The notes below the pieces were generated by a model. It had not been told where the DNA came from and did not search any database. It worked only from the letters and a program-made list of their open reading frames with translations. Below are positions 17,843-26,513 of a stretch of 64,000 nucleotides of DNA, piece after piece (the stretch's first letter is position 1; each line of letters starts with the position of its first letter). The translations under genes and the position numbers were made by a program. The DNA comes from Acidobacteriota bacterium. GTDB taxonomy: Bacteria; Acidobacteriota; Vicinamibacteria; Vicinamibacterales; UBA2999. The DNA lies in assembly GCA_947465645.1 (NCBI GenBank), contig CANIBQ010000011.1, positions 1 to 64,000 on the forward strand. The letters run 5' to 3'.

Positions 17843-18241
17843 TTACACGTCAAACGTGTCCTTGTCGCGGGGCTGGTTGCGCTCGCGCCGGCCTCCCACG
17901 AACAGCGACAGCAGGAAGCTGATCACGGTCACCACCAGCGCCCCGATGAACGCGGCCACGAAGCCGTCGACATGAAAGCCCAGCCCCAGCGCGTCGGAGA
18001 TCGCGCTCGTCAGCCACAGCATCAACGCATTCAGCACGAACGTGAACAGGCCGAGCGTGACGATCAGCAGCGGCAGCGTCAGCAGCTTCAGGATCGGCCG
18101 CACCGCGACGTTCAGCACGCCGAACAGCAATGCGACGACGAACAGCAGGCGCCAGTCGCCGTCGAACGAGATGCCCGGGACCACGCGCGTCGCGGCCCAG
18201 AGCGCCACGGCATTGATCAGCAGCCGCCAGAGAATCCACAT
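17843..18241 (-). CDS. Small four-helix membrane protein of the phage-holin superfamily IV type
   Basis: A 132-residue protein with four hydrophobic helices: WRLLINAVALWAATRVV, LLFVVALLFGVLNVAVRPI, LPLLIVTLGLFTFVLNAL and FVAAFIGALVVTVISFLL. The RPILKLLTLPL loop between helices 2 and 3 is diagnostic of this widespread family. Despite the name, most members are chromosomal envelope proteins without known lysis function. The tail is charged and faces the cytoplasm. It is 10 bases upstream of yaeQ and likely shares its transcript. Confidence 0.85.
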   Translation of the reverse strand: MWILWRLLINAVALWAATRVVPGISFDGDWRLLFVVALLFGVLNVAVRPILKLLTLPLLIVTLGLFTFVLNALMLWLTSAISDALGLGFHVDGFVAAFIGALVVTVISFLLSLFVGGRRERNQPRDKDTFDV

Positions 18242-18292
18242 ACTGGTGCGCGATTATCCTTAAGATAGGGGTTCCAAGCCAGCGAGGATGTC

Positions 18293-18988
18293 ATGACGCA
18301 CACACAGGTCTGGATCGCCATCGTCATCTCGATGGGCCTCGCGCAGGCCGCGACCGCCGAGATGGTCGAAAAGACCGGGCGCTTCAGCGGCGTGCAGGTG
18401 ACCTACAAGGTCGTGCTCCCCACGGGTTACGACGCCGCTCGCGCCTACCCCGCGGTGCTGGTCTTTACCGGCGGCGCCCAGCAGATCGTCGGGGCCGAGA
18501 ACACGCTCAACGCAGACTGGCGCAGCCAGGCCGAGAAACGCGGCTACATCGTCATCAGCCCGGGAACACCTGACGGGAGCCTGTTCTTCGAGGGCGCCGA
18601 TCGCGTCTTCCCCGCCTTCCTCGATGCGATCCTGCGCGACTACAAGGTCAGGGACGGCAAGCTCCACATCGCCGGCCACTCCAACGGCGGCCTCAGCGCC
18701 TTCCACATCGCCGCGAAGTACCCGGCGTACTTCACGACCGTCACCGGCTACCCGGGGCTGCTCGACGGACCGCCCTCACAGCTCCAGGCACTCAAGCCGC
18801 TCTGCCTCTTCATGCACGTGGGGGATCAGGACAGCGGCTGGCGAGGCGCGATGCAGCAGCAGGCGGAGGCGTTGCGGCGGCAGGGTTTCAAGATCAGGTT
18901 CAGCGTCGAGAAGAACCAGGTGCACCGGCTGAAGGCGCAGGAACTCAACCTGTCGGCGCGGCTGTTCGATCAGATCGAAGGCTGCTGA
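18293..18988 (+). CDS. Exported alpha/beta-hydrolase (esterase/PHB-depolymerase-like)
   Basis: This 231-residue protein has a signal peptide ending near AQAATAE and an alpha/beta-hydrolase core. The nucleophile elbow is GHSNGG, following GKLHIA. The oxyanion region is VLVFTGGAQQ, a candidate acid lies in MHVGDQDSGW, and the candidate catalytic His is in EKNQVHRL. The layout resembles secreted feruloyl esterases or PHB-depolymerase-like proteins. Substrate is unknown. It is divergent from the holin-like gene and convergent with the crystallin-protease gene. Confidence 0.8.
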   Translation: MTHTQVWIAIVISMGLAQAATAEMVEKTGRFSGVQVTYKVVLPTGYDAARAYPAVLVFTGGAQQIVGAENTLNADWRSQAEKRGYIVISPGTPDGSLFFEGADRVFPAFLDAILRDYKVRDGKLHIAGHSNGGLSAFHIAAKYPAYFTTVTGYPGLLDGPPSQLQALKPLCLFMHVGDQDSGWRGAMQQQAEALRRQGFKIRFSVEKNQVHRLKAQELNLSARLFDQIEGC

Positions 18989-19006
18989 CTCAGTTCGAGA
19001 TCGCCG

Positions 19007-19813
19007 CTACTCGTTCCGCAGCGAGGTCCTGCCGACGTGCTTGGTCAACGTCTTGTGGACTTCTTCCACCTGTTGGTCGGTCATGATACCGGCCGAAATA
19101 TCCGACGCCTTCGTCATCAGGTTCAGCACGTCTTCTTCGTGGCTGGAGATCCCGAAATAGTGCCCGAGCTCGTGGGCGAGCGTGTCGCCGGCACGCGCCA
19201 CATTGGGCGCCGCTCCGCACTCGACGACCGCGCCCTTTCCCCATCCAACCGGCGGGCACACGCCGAAGGCTTTGTGCAGGCTCCCCACGTAGTAGACGTT
19301 GGCGTGCCTGGCCTTCTGCCAGTTCTTCCAGAGCAGCGGGTAGAGCTCCCACTTCATGTCGTGCATGCTGCTCGACTCCCTGGTCACGACCTCCCCGACC
19401 TCGAGCTGGATGAAGAACTTGTTCCAGATGCTGTTGGCTACGGCTACGGTGTCGGCGATGAACGCCGGCATATCAGGGAACCCCGGGAAGCTGCCGTCGT
19501 CTTTCGCGACGATATTGACAAAAAGGTTCACGGTAAACGGAGTACGCCTCGCGGAGGCGACCACGTCGCCGAAACCGACCTTGCCCCCCTTGGAGGGCGA
19601 GCTCAGTTTGCTGATCTCGGTCACGCCCGACCTGAACATGACGTCGCCGTTGTAGTTCTTGTTCTTGAACAGGAGCACGCTGTCGGCAGCGGATGTCATC
19701 CTCATTGACGACGCGGCGTGCTTCACCGGCGTGTCCTTCAGGTCGGCGATATCGCCGGACACCGCGTGGCAGTCGCCTTCGAAGTTGTCTTTCCTGAACA
19801 GCGTGATCGACAT
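19007..19813 (-). CDS. Beta/gamma-crystallin domain fused to a zinc metalloprotease
   Basis: The 268-residue protein joins two folds. Residues 1-95 hold two Greek-key motifs, ITLFRKDNFEGD and VLLFKNKNYNGD, typical of beta/gamma-crystallins. The rest is a metalloprotease with DTLAHELGHYFGISSHEED and a possible Met-turn (NLMTKAS). The zinc motif reads HExxHxxGxxxH, one residue longer than the metzincin HExxHxxGxxH, so the third ligand could be His, Glu or Asp. No signal peptide is visible, which is unusual for a protease of this kind. A calcium-binding crystallin module steering a protease is a reasonable inference; substrate unknown. Confidence 0.82.
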   Translation of the reverse strand: MSITLFRKDNFEGDCHAVSGDIADLKDTPVKHAASSMRMTSAADSVLLFKNKNYNGDVMFRSGVTEISKLSSPSKGGKVGFGDVVASARRTPFTVNLFVNIVAKDDGSFPGFPDMPAFIADTVAVANSIWNKFFIQLEVGEVVTRESSSMHDMKWELYPLLWKNWQKARHANVYYVGSLHKAFGVCPPVGWGKGAVVECGAAPNVARAGDTLAHELGHYFGISSHEEDVLNLMTKASDISAGIMTDQQVEEVHKTLTKHVGRTSLRNE

Positions 19814-19858
19814 AGGTGGGGGAAGAATGCCACAACAAGCTCGACTGTGGCACCCAGC

Positions 19859-21151
19859 TTATCCAGCCGCCGCACGATGGTCTTCGAGTTCCTCCGGCAG
19901 CGCGACCCCGCGTGTTTCCGGGAAGAACGGCGCGGCGGCGATACCGACGATGTAGATCAGGCTGACGATCAGGGCGGGGCGGCCGTAGTCGCCGAACGAG
20001 GTGATCAGCGTGCCCGCGACCAGCGGGCCGAGAAACGCGATGAAGCGCGGCGCGTTGAAGCAGAAGCTGATCGCCGTCGCGCGGACGCTGGTGGGAAACG
20101 CTTCCGGTAACCAGGCCGCGCACCACGTGTACTGGCCCAGCGTGAAGACGGCGTTGACCGCGCAGATCAGCAGCAGCAGCGACAGGTTGTCGGTGCCGAA
20201 GAACAGCACCGGCGTCATCAGCAGCGCGGCCACGAACCAGGTGATCACCACCGGCTTGCGCCCCCACGCGTCCGCGCAGAAACCGAACAGCACGTAGCCG
20301 ATCACGGCGCCGGCGTTATAGGCCATCCCCGCGAGGCTCGCCCACCGGGCCGGCGGTAGTCCCTGGGCGGCCGCGACCGACGCCACGTACGGCGGCACCC
20401 ACGTCGACACGCCCCACCATCCCAGGGTCGTCGCCGTCGACATCAGCACGGCGATGATCATCAGCTTCCGCATGCGCGGGTGCTCGAAGAGCACCGCGAG
20501 CGGAAACCGCGCGCGCGCCGGGGCGGCGCGCCGCCGGCGATCGGCTTCGACCCACTGCGCCGGCTCGTCGATGCCGCGCCGGATCCAGAACGTGGCGAGC
20601 GCGGGCAGCACGCCGATCAGGAACATCCACCGCCACGAGGACGGCCCGAGCGGGCTGACGAACAGCCAGACGGCCGAGGCGAGGAAGAACCCGAGGCCCA
20701 GGCCGCACTGCATCAGCCCCGCGCCCTTGCCGCGATGCTGGCGCGGCCACATCTCCGCCATCATCGACGCGCCCGTCGCCCACTCGGATCCGATCGCGAC
20801 GCCGACGATGAACCGGAGCACGATGAACGAGGTCCACGACCAGGCGAACGCCGTGAGCCCGGTGACCAGCGAGTACGCCAGGACGGAGTAGATCAACATC
20901 CGTTTCCGGCCGATGTAGTCGGCGGCGATGCCCCCGAGGATCCCGCCAATCCCCCAGCCGAGCAGCGTCACCGCGATCGCGACGCCCGAATAGAACGGGA
21001 TGGCCTGGTGCAGCTCTGGCGGCAGGAGCTCGCGGAACGCGACGGCCACCGTCAGGATCAGCGCGTAGGTTTCATAGCCGTCGAAGAGCCAGCCGAGATT
21101 GGCGGCCGCGAGCGTGCGCCACTGGCGCCGATCGAGCGAGCGATACCACAT
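19859..21151 (-). CDS. MFS transporter (aromatic-acid/metabolite:H+ symporter-like)
   Basis: This major facilitator has 430 residues from ATG 21151 (MWYRSLDRRQ); ATG 21172 would add seven. It has twelve helices, with the GIAADYIGRKRML motif after helix 2, GSEWATGASMMAEMWPRQHRG around helices 4-5, and the SAVWLFVSPLGPSSWRWMF segment. This pattern is common in the SP/AAHS branch that imports aromatic acids and related anions. It is divergent from a tannase-like esterase gene, so uptake of the released phenolic acid is a plausible role, as inference. Confidence 0.88.
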   Translation of the reverse strand: MWYRSLDRRQWRTLAAANLGWLFDGYETYALILTVAVAFRELLPPELHQAIPFYSGVAIAVTLLGWGIGGILGGIAADYIGRKRMLIYSVLAYSLVTGLTAFAWSWTSFIVLRFIVGVAIGSEWATGASMMAEMWPRQHRGKGAGLMQCGLGLGFFLASAVWLFVSPLGPSSWRWMFLIGVLPALATFWIRRGIDEPAQWVEADRRRRAAPARARFPLAVLFEHPRMRKLMIIAVLMSTATTLGWWGVSTWVPPYVASVAAAQGLPPARWASLAGMAYNAGAVIGYVLFGFCADAWGRKPVVITWFVAALLMTPVLFFGTDNLSLLLLICAVNAVFTLGQYTWCAAWLPEAFPTSVRATAISFCFNAPRFIAFLGPLVAGTLITSFGDYGRPALIVSLIYIVGIAAAPFFPETRGVALPEELEDHRAAAG

Positions 21152-21199
21152 CGGGATGGGATTCTGCCACAATGACGCCGGCCGTTTTCAGGAGGGGTG

Positions 21200-22684
21200 A
21201 TGGGAATCCGCGCGGGCGCTCTCGGTGCTGTGGTGATCGCCACGTTGGCATGTGCTGATGGCGCCGCTGCGGCGGGATCGTGCGAAGCCCTGTCGGCGCT
21301 GGTCCTGCCTCACACCACGTTCACGTCGGTCACGACGGTTGAGGCCGGCGCATTCAAGCCGCCGACTCTTCCCGCCTTCTGCCGCGTCGAGGCGACGCTC
21401 AGGCCTTCGTCCGACTCCGACATCAAGGTCGAGGTCTGGCTGCCGGCGTCGGGCTGGAACGGGAAGTTCCAGGCGGTCGGCAACGGAGGGTGGGCGGGAT
21501 CGCTCGAGCCCGGCGCGATGGGCGAGGCGCTGCGACGCGGCTACGCCACCGCGTCGACCGACACCGGCCACCAGGGGACCGGCGGAAGCTTCGCGCTCGG
21601 CCACCCCGAGAAGCTGATTGATTACGCATACCGCGGCCAGCATGAGATGAACCTGGTCGCCAGGGCGCTGATCGCCGCCTATTACGGCGAGGGCCCGAAA
21701 TTCTCCTACTTCAACGGATGCTCGGGCGGCGGCCGGCAGGCGTTGAAAGCGGCCCAGCGCTTCCCCGCCGACTACGACGGCATCGTCGCCGGTGCGCCGG
21801 GCGGCGACTGGACGGGCCGCGCCGCGAGCTCGATGCGGGTCGCGCAGGCGATGCACAAGAACCCGGCGAGCTACATCCCGCCCGCGAAGTACCAGGCGAT
21901 CCACCGGGCGGTGCTCGACCGCTGCGACGCGCTCGATGGCATCAAAGACGGCGTGCTCAACGATCCCAGGGCGTGCACGTTCGACCCGGGAGTTGTCGCG
22001 TGCACCGGAAGCGACGAGTCAGCGTGTCTCACGGCGCCGCAGGTAGAGGCGGCGCGCCAGGTGTACGCGTCCCCGATCAACCCGAGCACCACACGGCGGA
22101 TCACCGGGCTGATGCCAGGCAGCGAGCTCGGCTGGGCGACGTGGGGCAGCCCGCAAACGCCGGTCAACGGCCTCGATCACTACAAGTACGTCGTCTACAA
22201 GGATCCCCAGTGGGACTACCTGACGTTCAACTTCGATCGGGACATCGTGCTCGCGGAACAGGGCGACAACGGATTGATCAACGCGACCGATCCCAACCTG
22301 AAGCCCTTCTTCGGCCGCGGCGGCAAACTGATCCAGTACCACGGCTGGTCCGACCCGCAGATCTCGCCCGAGGCGAGCACCCAGTACTACGACAACGTGG
22401 TGAAGGCCGCCGGCACGGCCAGCACGGCCAACTCGTATCGATTGTTCATGGCGCCCGGAATGGGCCATTGCCGGGGCGGCAACGCCCCGAACACCTTCGA
22501 CATGCTTGCGGCGCTCGAGCAGTGGGTAGAAAAAGGACAGGCGCCCGAGCAGATCGAGGCGTCACTGTCGCTGAACGGCAAGGTCATCCGCACGCGTCCG
22601 CTCTGCGCCTATCCGCAGCAGGCGAGCTACAAGGGTACCGGCAGCACCGACGAAGCCGCGAACTTCGTCTGCAAGGCGCCCTGA
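21200..22684 (+). CDS. Secreted tannase/feruloyl-esterase family protein (copy 1)
   Basis: This 494-residue exported enzyme starts with a signal peptide (RAGALGAVVIATLACADGAAA). The tannase-family features are GNGGWAGS near residue 95, the nucleophile elbow FNGCSGGGRQALKAAQ, YDGIVAGAPGG, the acid-bearing HGWSDPQISPEAS and the catalytic His in GMGHCRGG. The Cys next to the Ser and the Cys next to the His can form the family's typical disulfide. It would release phenolic acids from esters such as gallate or ferulate conjugates. An AGGAGGGG ribosome-binding site precedes ATG 21200. A second copy lies at 33051-34559. Confidence 0.9.
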   Translation: MGIRAGALGAVVIATLACADGAAAAGSCEALSALVLPHTTFTSVTTVEAGAFKPPTLPAFCRVEATLRPSSDSDIKVEVWLPASGWNGKFQAVGNGGWAGSLEPGAMGEALRRGYATASTDTGHQGTGGSFALGHPEKLIDYAYRGQHEMNLVARALIAAYYGEGPKFSYFNGCSGGGRQALKAAQRFPADYDGIVAGAPGGDWTGRAASSMRVAQAMHKNPASYIPPAKYQAIHRAVLDRCDALDGIKDGVLNDPRACTFDPGVVACTGSDESACLTAPQVEAARQVYASPINPSTTRRITGLMPGSELGWATWGSPQTPVNGLDHYKYVVYKDPQWDYLTFNFDRDIVLAEQGDNGLINATDPNLKPFFGRGGKLIQYHGWSDPQISPEASTQYYDNVVKAAGTASTANSYRLFMAPGMGHCRGGNAPNTFDMLAALEQWVEKGQAPEQIEASLSLNGKVIRTRPLCAYPQQASYKGTGSTDEAANFVCKAP

Positions 22685-22711
22685 CGGCGGGTCACAGGGG
22701 TCCCTCCGCCT

Positions 22712-24271
22712 TTACCAATCGGTCGGCTTGTAGTCCTTCAGGAATTGCCCCCACACGTGGGTGCCGGTGTTGAACCCGCTGATGATCGGGTCAACGATGC
22801 GCGAGGCGCCGTCGACAATATCGAGGGGCGGATGGAATCGCTGCTCGACGACCTTGCGCGCGGCAATCGCCTCCGGGTCCTCGTCGGTCACCCAGCCGGT
22901 GTCCACGCTGTTCATGTGGATGCCGTCGTGCTGATAGTCGGTCGCCGACGTCCGCGTCATCATGTTGAGCGCCGCCTTCGCCATGTTCGTGTGCGGATGC
23001 CGCGTCGTTTTTGAATTCCGGTAGAACTGCCCCTCCATCGCCGACACGTTGACGATGTGCTTGTCGCGCTCGGGGGTGCGGAGCATCAGCGCCTTGAGGC
23101 GCGCGTTGATGACGAAGGGGGCGACCGCGTTCACCAGCTGCACCTCGAGCAGCTCCACCGACGACACTTCCGCCAGCAGCAGCCGCCACGAGTTGCGGCC
23201 GCGCAGATCGACCTGCTGCAGATCCTGGTCGAGGCGCCCCTGCGGGAAGAGATCGCTTTGCGCCTGGAGCTCCTCGGGCAGCAGCGGCACCTGCGACAGC
23301 CGCGCGGAGTTGACGAGGCCCGGTATCTCCCTGCCACCGTAGTCGTCCGTGGGACGAGCCTTGTCAGGCTCGCCGTCCGGGAGCATGTGATATCCCCGAA
23401 GGCCCTCGTAGTGCCCGAGCAGTTTCCGCACGTGCGCCGGCATGTCGCCAGCCGCCGCATTCTCCCCTTCCATCATGTGCGCGTAGAACTCGGGCGGCCG
23501 CCGCACTGTCTGGCAGGCGTTGTTGATGATGAAATCGAGCCGGCTGCGCGTGGCGAGCAGCTCGCGGCAGAACGCCTCGACGCTGGGCGTGTGCCGCAGG
23601 TCGAGGCCGAAGACCTCGAGCCGGTCGCTCCACTCGGCGAAGTCCGGCTCGCGGGCGTAGCGGTTGGCCGAGTCGCGGGGGAAGCGCGTGGTGACGAGCA
23701 GGCGTGCGCCGGCCCGAAGGAGCTTGAGCCCGGCCTGGTAGCCGATCTTGACTCGGCCGCCGGTCAGCAGCGCCACGCGGCCGCGCAGGTCGGCGAGCTC
23801 GCCGCGCTTCGCGAAGTTGAACTCCGCGCATTCGGGACACATCTGGTCGTAGAAATGATGGATGACGGTGTACTTCTGCTTGCAGACGTAGCAATGCTGC
23901 AGCTCGGTTGATTGCCTCTGGGCCGCCTGCTCCGACGCCTGCTCTGGTGCCTGCTCCAGGTGGACATCCTGCGGCTCGAATTCATTCGGCGGAAAGACAT
24001 TCGGCGTCGTGAACACCGGCTTCCGACGCAGCGACCGGATCCCCGTCTCATGCAGCACGCCCTCGTCTTGCGTGACCCGCTCGGATTTCTTCAGCCGCCG
24101 CCTCGCATCCGCATAACGGCGCCCCAGGCGATCCGGGTTGTAGACGCGGCTGACCGCCTGGAGAAAGCGCTTGGCCTCTTCAGCGGGCAGGTCGTCGAGC
24201 TGGCTGCGGTCGGCGACGATCGACTCGAGGACTTCGGTGGCGTCGCGCAGGCGTTCGGGCGTGGTGGTCAT
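22712..24271 (-). CDS. SDR-family oxidoreductase with N-terminal zinc-ribbon region and altered active site
   Basis: The protein has 519 residues. The first 120 are charged, then comes a Cys4 motif (CYVC and CPEC about 18 residues apart), then a Rossmann domain with [16 protein letters not shown] for NAD(P) and FIINNACQT. In the active site the SDR Ser is present (NVSAMEG), but the usual YxxxK reads TNMAK, so Tyr is replaced by Thr. Near residues 300-308 the codons for GEPDKARPT come from a dispersed repeat. ATG 24271 was chosen because it overlaps the upstream stop (ATGA); ATG 24295 is possible. Function unknown. Confidence 0.8.
   Translation of the reverse strand: MTTTPERLRDATEVLESIVADRSQLDDLPAEEAKRFLQAVSRVYNPDRLGRRYADARRRLKKSERVTQDEGVLHETGIRSLRRKPVFTTPNVFPPNEFEPQDVHLEQAPEQASEQAAQRQSTELQHCYVCKQKYTVIHHFYDQMCPECAEFNFAKRGELADLRGRVALLTGGRVKIGYQAGLKLLRAGARLLVTTRFPRDSANRYAREPDFAEWSDRLEVFGLDLRHTPSVEAFCRELLATRSRLDFIINNACQTVRRPPEFYAHMMEGENAAAGDMPAHVRKLLGHYEGLRGYHMLPDGEPDKARPTDDYGGREIPGLVNSARLSQVPLLPEELQAQSDLFPQGRLDQDLQQVDLRGRNSWRLLLAEVSSVELLEVQLVNAVAPFVINARLKALMLRTPERDKHIVNVSAMEGQFYRNSKTTRHPHTNMAKAALNMMTRTSATDYQHDGIHMNSVDTGWVTDEDPEAIAARKVVEQRFHPPLDIVDGASRIVDPIISGFNTGTHVWGQFLKDYKPTDW
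23349..23374. repeat. Copy of the GCAAGCCT/AGGCTTGC palindrome inside a coding region
   Basis: These 26 bases read GTGGGACGAGCC then a short loop then GGCTCGCC, matching the intergenic family at 24986-25011 and 39616-39643 with a few substitutions. They lie in frame inside the SDR gene and encode about nine residues. Confidence 0.7.
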
Positions 24272-24921
24272 TGCAGCTCGAGGGGGGCGAGACATTCAGC
24301 TTCTGACTCTACCCGCAACGGCAGCCATCGATCGAATGCGCCGTCGAGCGACGAGACGATCAGGACCGGCGAGATCGCAGCCGGGTCGTAGAAGGAGGCG
24401 TCGCCGCCGGCGTCGCGCAGCAACTGCGCCACCCGCTGGCGGAACTCGGTGAACCTGGGCGCGTCGAAGAGGATGAAATAGACGCCGCGCGTGACGCCGG
24501 GTTCGCTCACGCGGCGGCGGACGAGGCAGCGTGGCTCGAGCGTGGCCGACTCGAGGCCGGTCTCCCGTGCCGCGGCCAGGAGCGTGTCAGGCGTCAACCC
24601 GGTCAGCGCCCGCTCGTACTCGCCGCGGAGCACCAGCGGGATGCCCGGTCTGCCCGGCGTGTGCTGGGATTCGCCAGACCTGGCGAAGACCTGCCGCGAC
24701 ACGAACGACGCGAGCTGTGGATCCGATTTCAACGTCAGGACGCTGCCGGAGCCAGCATCGGCTTCGAGCTCGAGCGTCCAGCTCGAGAGCTGACTCTTCG
24801 GGGCCGTGAACGGCTCCGCGCGCGAGCTGTCGGCCGACCGCACGAACAACACCGCAAGCACGCCCAACGCGAGCAGCACCACCGCCGCCTTTACCAACCC
24901 GGGGATCTTCTTCGACGCCAT
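24268..24921 (-). CDS. Membrane-anchored protein of unknown function
   Basis: A 217-residue protein with one N-terminal transmembrane helix ([18 protein letters not shown]) and a periplasmic domain with no recognised family. The soluble part has alternating strands and helices, for example [19 protein letters not shown] and [20 protein letters not shown], and two cysteines (RCLV, AECLA) that might pair. Its TGA overlaps the ATG of the SDR gene, so the two are translationally coupled. It is a single-pass envelope protein whose job may be tied to that enzyme. Confidence 0.75.
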   Translation of the reverse strand: MASKKIPGLVKAAVVLLALGVLAVLFVRSADSSRAEPFTAPKSQLSSWTLELEADAGSGSVLTLKSDPQLASFVSRQVFARSGESQHTPGRPGIPLVLRGEYERALTGLTPDTLLAAARETGLESATLEPRCLVRRRVSEPGVTRGVYFILFDAPRFTEFRQRVAQLLRDAGGDASFYDPAAISPVLIVSSLDGAFDRWLPLRVESEAECLAPLELQ

Positions 24922-24985
24922 TGCTTCAAGCCTAATCTACAAGCTGAAGACTCGTTTTGACTGCCCGTGTCATTCGTGACAGAGC

Positions 24986-25078
24986 GTGGGGCAAGCCTTG
25001 TCAGGCTTGCCCGGCCGGCCTGACAAGGCCGGCCCCACGTACGGTCGGTCGTAGAGGCGGACCTTCAGGTCCGCCTAC
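24986..25078. repeat. Three abutting palindromic repeats
   Basis: In order: a GCAAGCCT-TGTC-AGGCTTGC palindrome (24986-25011), a GGCCGGCC-TGACAA-GGCCGGCC block (to 25042), and an AGGCGGACCT-TC-AGGTCCGCCT palindrome (25051-25078). All three occur elsewhere in the window. Each could form a strong RNA hairpin and might act as a terminator or boundary between the divergent transcripts here. Confidence 0.85.
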
Positions 25079-25087
25079 AATCCTGGG

Positions 25088-25207
25088 GTGCTCTTCTTCG
25101 AGCTCTTCCCCGCCCTCCTCACCCTCGTCTGCGTCGTCATCGGCGTGATGCTGTTCATGAGGGATCGGGAAGCACGCAACGACCCCGCCGACCGCAATCA
25201 CAAATAA
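25088..25207 (+). CDS. Possible 39-residue single-pass membrane protein
   Basis: A GTG at 25088 opens a frame of 39 codons ending in TAA. The product has one hydrophobic helix (LFPALLTLVCVVIGVMLF) followed by a charged tail (RDREARNDPADRNHK), the normal layout of small inner-membrane proteins. The start lies 10 bases after a repeat block, with a GGGG run but no clear ribosome-binding site. No family recognised. It may be real, but the evidence is only composition and layout. Confidence 0.35.
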   Translation: MLFFELFPALLTLVCVVIGVMLFMRDREARNDPADRNHK

Positions 25208-25236
25208 AAAAGGGCGAGCCCCGAAAGGCTCGCCCT
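25204..25236 (-). terminator. Rho-independent terminator for the dienelactone hydrolase gene
   Basis: On the minus strand a 9-bp perfect stem (GGGCGAGCC / GGCTCGCCC, 25212-25235) with a 6-base loop is followed by six U residues (25206-25211). It lies 21 bases after the stop codon of the dienelactone hydrolase gene and overlaps the end of the small plus-strand ORF. Confidence 0.85.
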
Positions 25237-25256
25237 CATGACCCGGCCGTCTTCGC

Positions 25257-26174
25257 TTAGTTCGTGCTCGTCGTCGAGCCGACGTGCTTCTTGAACCACG
25301 CGATCATGCGGGTGTAGGAGTCGGTCGCCGCCGCCTTGTTGTAGCGCTCCGGCGTGGCGTCGTTGTTGTAGCCGTGGACGGCACCCGGATAAATGTGCCC
25401 TTCGTGGACGACGCCCGCCTTGGTCATCGCGGCGTCGTACGCCGGCCACGCGTCAACGAGGCGCTTGTCCTCGCCGCCGTGGAATACCAGCACCGCCGCC
25501 TTGATCTTCGAGACGTCCTCGGTCATCGGCGCGCCACCGTAGTACGGCACGGCGGCCTGGAGGTCGGCGCCCATCCGCACGGCCAGGGCGTTGGAGATAC
25601 CGCCGCCGAAGCAGAAGCCGGTCGAACCAAGCCGCCCGGTGCTGTCGGGACGATTCTTCAGCCACACTGCCGCGGCGTGAAGGTCCTCACCCATCTTCGC
25701 GCGATCGATCTTGCCGAACAGCTCGCCGCCCTTCGCGTCGTCGCCCGGGTAGCCGCCGACCGAGGTCAGGGTGTCCGGCGCGAACGTCATGAAGCCTTCG
25801 AGCGCGATCCGGCGCGCGACGTCTTCGATGTGCGGGTTGAGGCCGCGGTTCTCGTGGATCACGAGGATCGCGGGCAGCCGCTGGTTGCCGGCGGCCGTGG
25901 GGCGCACCAGCAGGCCGCGGATGCTGCCGTTGCCGTTGGGCGACGGCACCGTGGCGCGCTCGGTCTTGATGCGCGGGTCGGTCGGCGACACCTGCTGCGC
26001 CGCAGCATAGTTCGGCATCAGCTGGTCGACGATTGCAGCGGCGGCGGCAGCGGACACCGCGACCTTGGTGACGCGATCCATGAACGAACGACGGTCGATC
26101 TCGCCGTGAATGTACAGGTTGTACGCGTCGATCGCCTCACGCGGCAGCGTCTCTCTTGTTGGCTCCATCGGCAT
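25257..26174 (-). CDS. Tat-exported dienelactone hydrolase family protein
   Basis: This 305-residue protein carries a twin-arginine-type leader: IDRRSFMDRVTKVAVSAAAAA, with Arg28-Arg29 and a long N-region. The hydrolase part shows the dienelactone hydrolase triad: Cys in GSTGFCFGGG, Asp in HGGEDKRLVD and His in YPGAVHGYNND. It also has the early VIHENRGLNPHIEDVARR motif common to carboxymethylenebutenolidase homologues. Members open lactones in aromatic breakdown, but many secreted ones have unknown substrates. ATG 26174 was chosen; upstream codons to 26210 lack family similarity. A terminator follows the gene. Confidence 0.88.
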   Translation of the reverse strand: MPMEPTRETLPREAIDAYNLYIHGEIDRRSFMDRVTKVAVSAAAAAAIVDQLMPNYAAAQQVSPTDPRIKTERATVPSPNGNGSIRGLLVRPTAAGNQRLPAILVIHENRGLNPHIEDVARRIALEGFMTFAPDTLTSVGGYPGDDAKGGELFGKIDRAKMGEDLHAAAVWLKNRPDSTGRLGSTGFCFGGGISNALAVRMGADLQAAVPYYGGAPMTEDVSKIKAAVLVFHGGEDKRLVDAWPAYDAAMTKAGVVHEGHIYPGAVHGYNNDATPERYNKAAATDSYTRMIAWFKKHVGSTTSTN

Positions 26175-26300
26175 TCGCTCCTTCAGGGCGAGGCGGGTCC
26201 CTGGGGACACGCCAATATCATGGGAATCAGGACGGTTGGAGGGCGGAGAATACCACGGTTCCCGAGAGTCCAGGCGACGCCGGTGTGGCGTCGCTGTGTC

Positions 26301-26321
26301 GCGGAGGCGGACCTTCAGGTC
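26301..26321. repeat. Half copy of the GGCGGACCT palindrome
   Basis: These bases match the left side of the AGGCGGACCT-TC-AGGTCCGCCT repeat. The stop codon of the DUF3565 gene (26315-26317) lies inside it. Confidence 0.6.
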
Positions 26322-26509
26322 GTGCTTTCACACTGAGTACACCTGATTTCGACGCCAACGAACGATTCCCGGCCTTCCGAGGTCGTCACCCACGGCCGGC
26401 TCTGCCACGGCGGGTCGTGGCGCATGTGCTGGCTGTGGCCGCAGTCCAGCACCGCAACCCACTGTCCGTCCGCATCGGCACGAAAACCGACGATGCGCGA
26501 TGTCGCCAC
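26315..26509 (-). CDS. DUF3565-family small protein
   Basis: A GTG at 26509, 4 bases after the stop of the pyridoxamine-oxidase-like gene, gives 64 residues. The sequence holds the DUF3565 core: RIVGFRADADGQWVAVLDCG, then HSQHMRHDPPWQSRPWV and a terminal pair CTQC. The spaced Cys and His residues (DCGHSQH, CTQC) suggest a metal site. The family has no known function. The short size matches relatives. The gene ends within a dispersed repeat that supplies its TGA. Confidence 0.75.
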   Translation of the reverse strand: MATSRIVGFRADADGQWVAVLDCGHSQHMRHDPPWQSRPWVTTSEGRESFVGVEIRCTQCESTT

Positions 26510-26513
26510 GTCG

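Noticed and set aside
17843..18241. Prophage signature from the holin-family protein
   Set aside because: No other phage genes nearby; the family is widespread on chromosomes.
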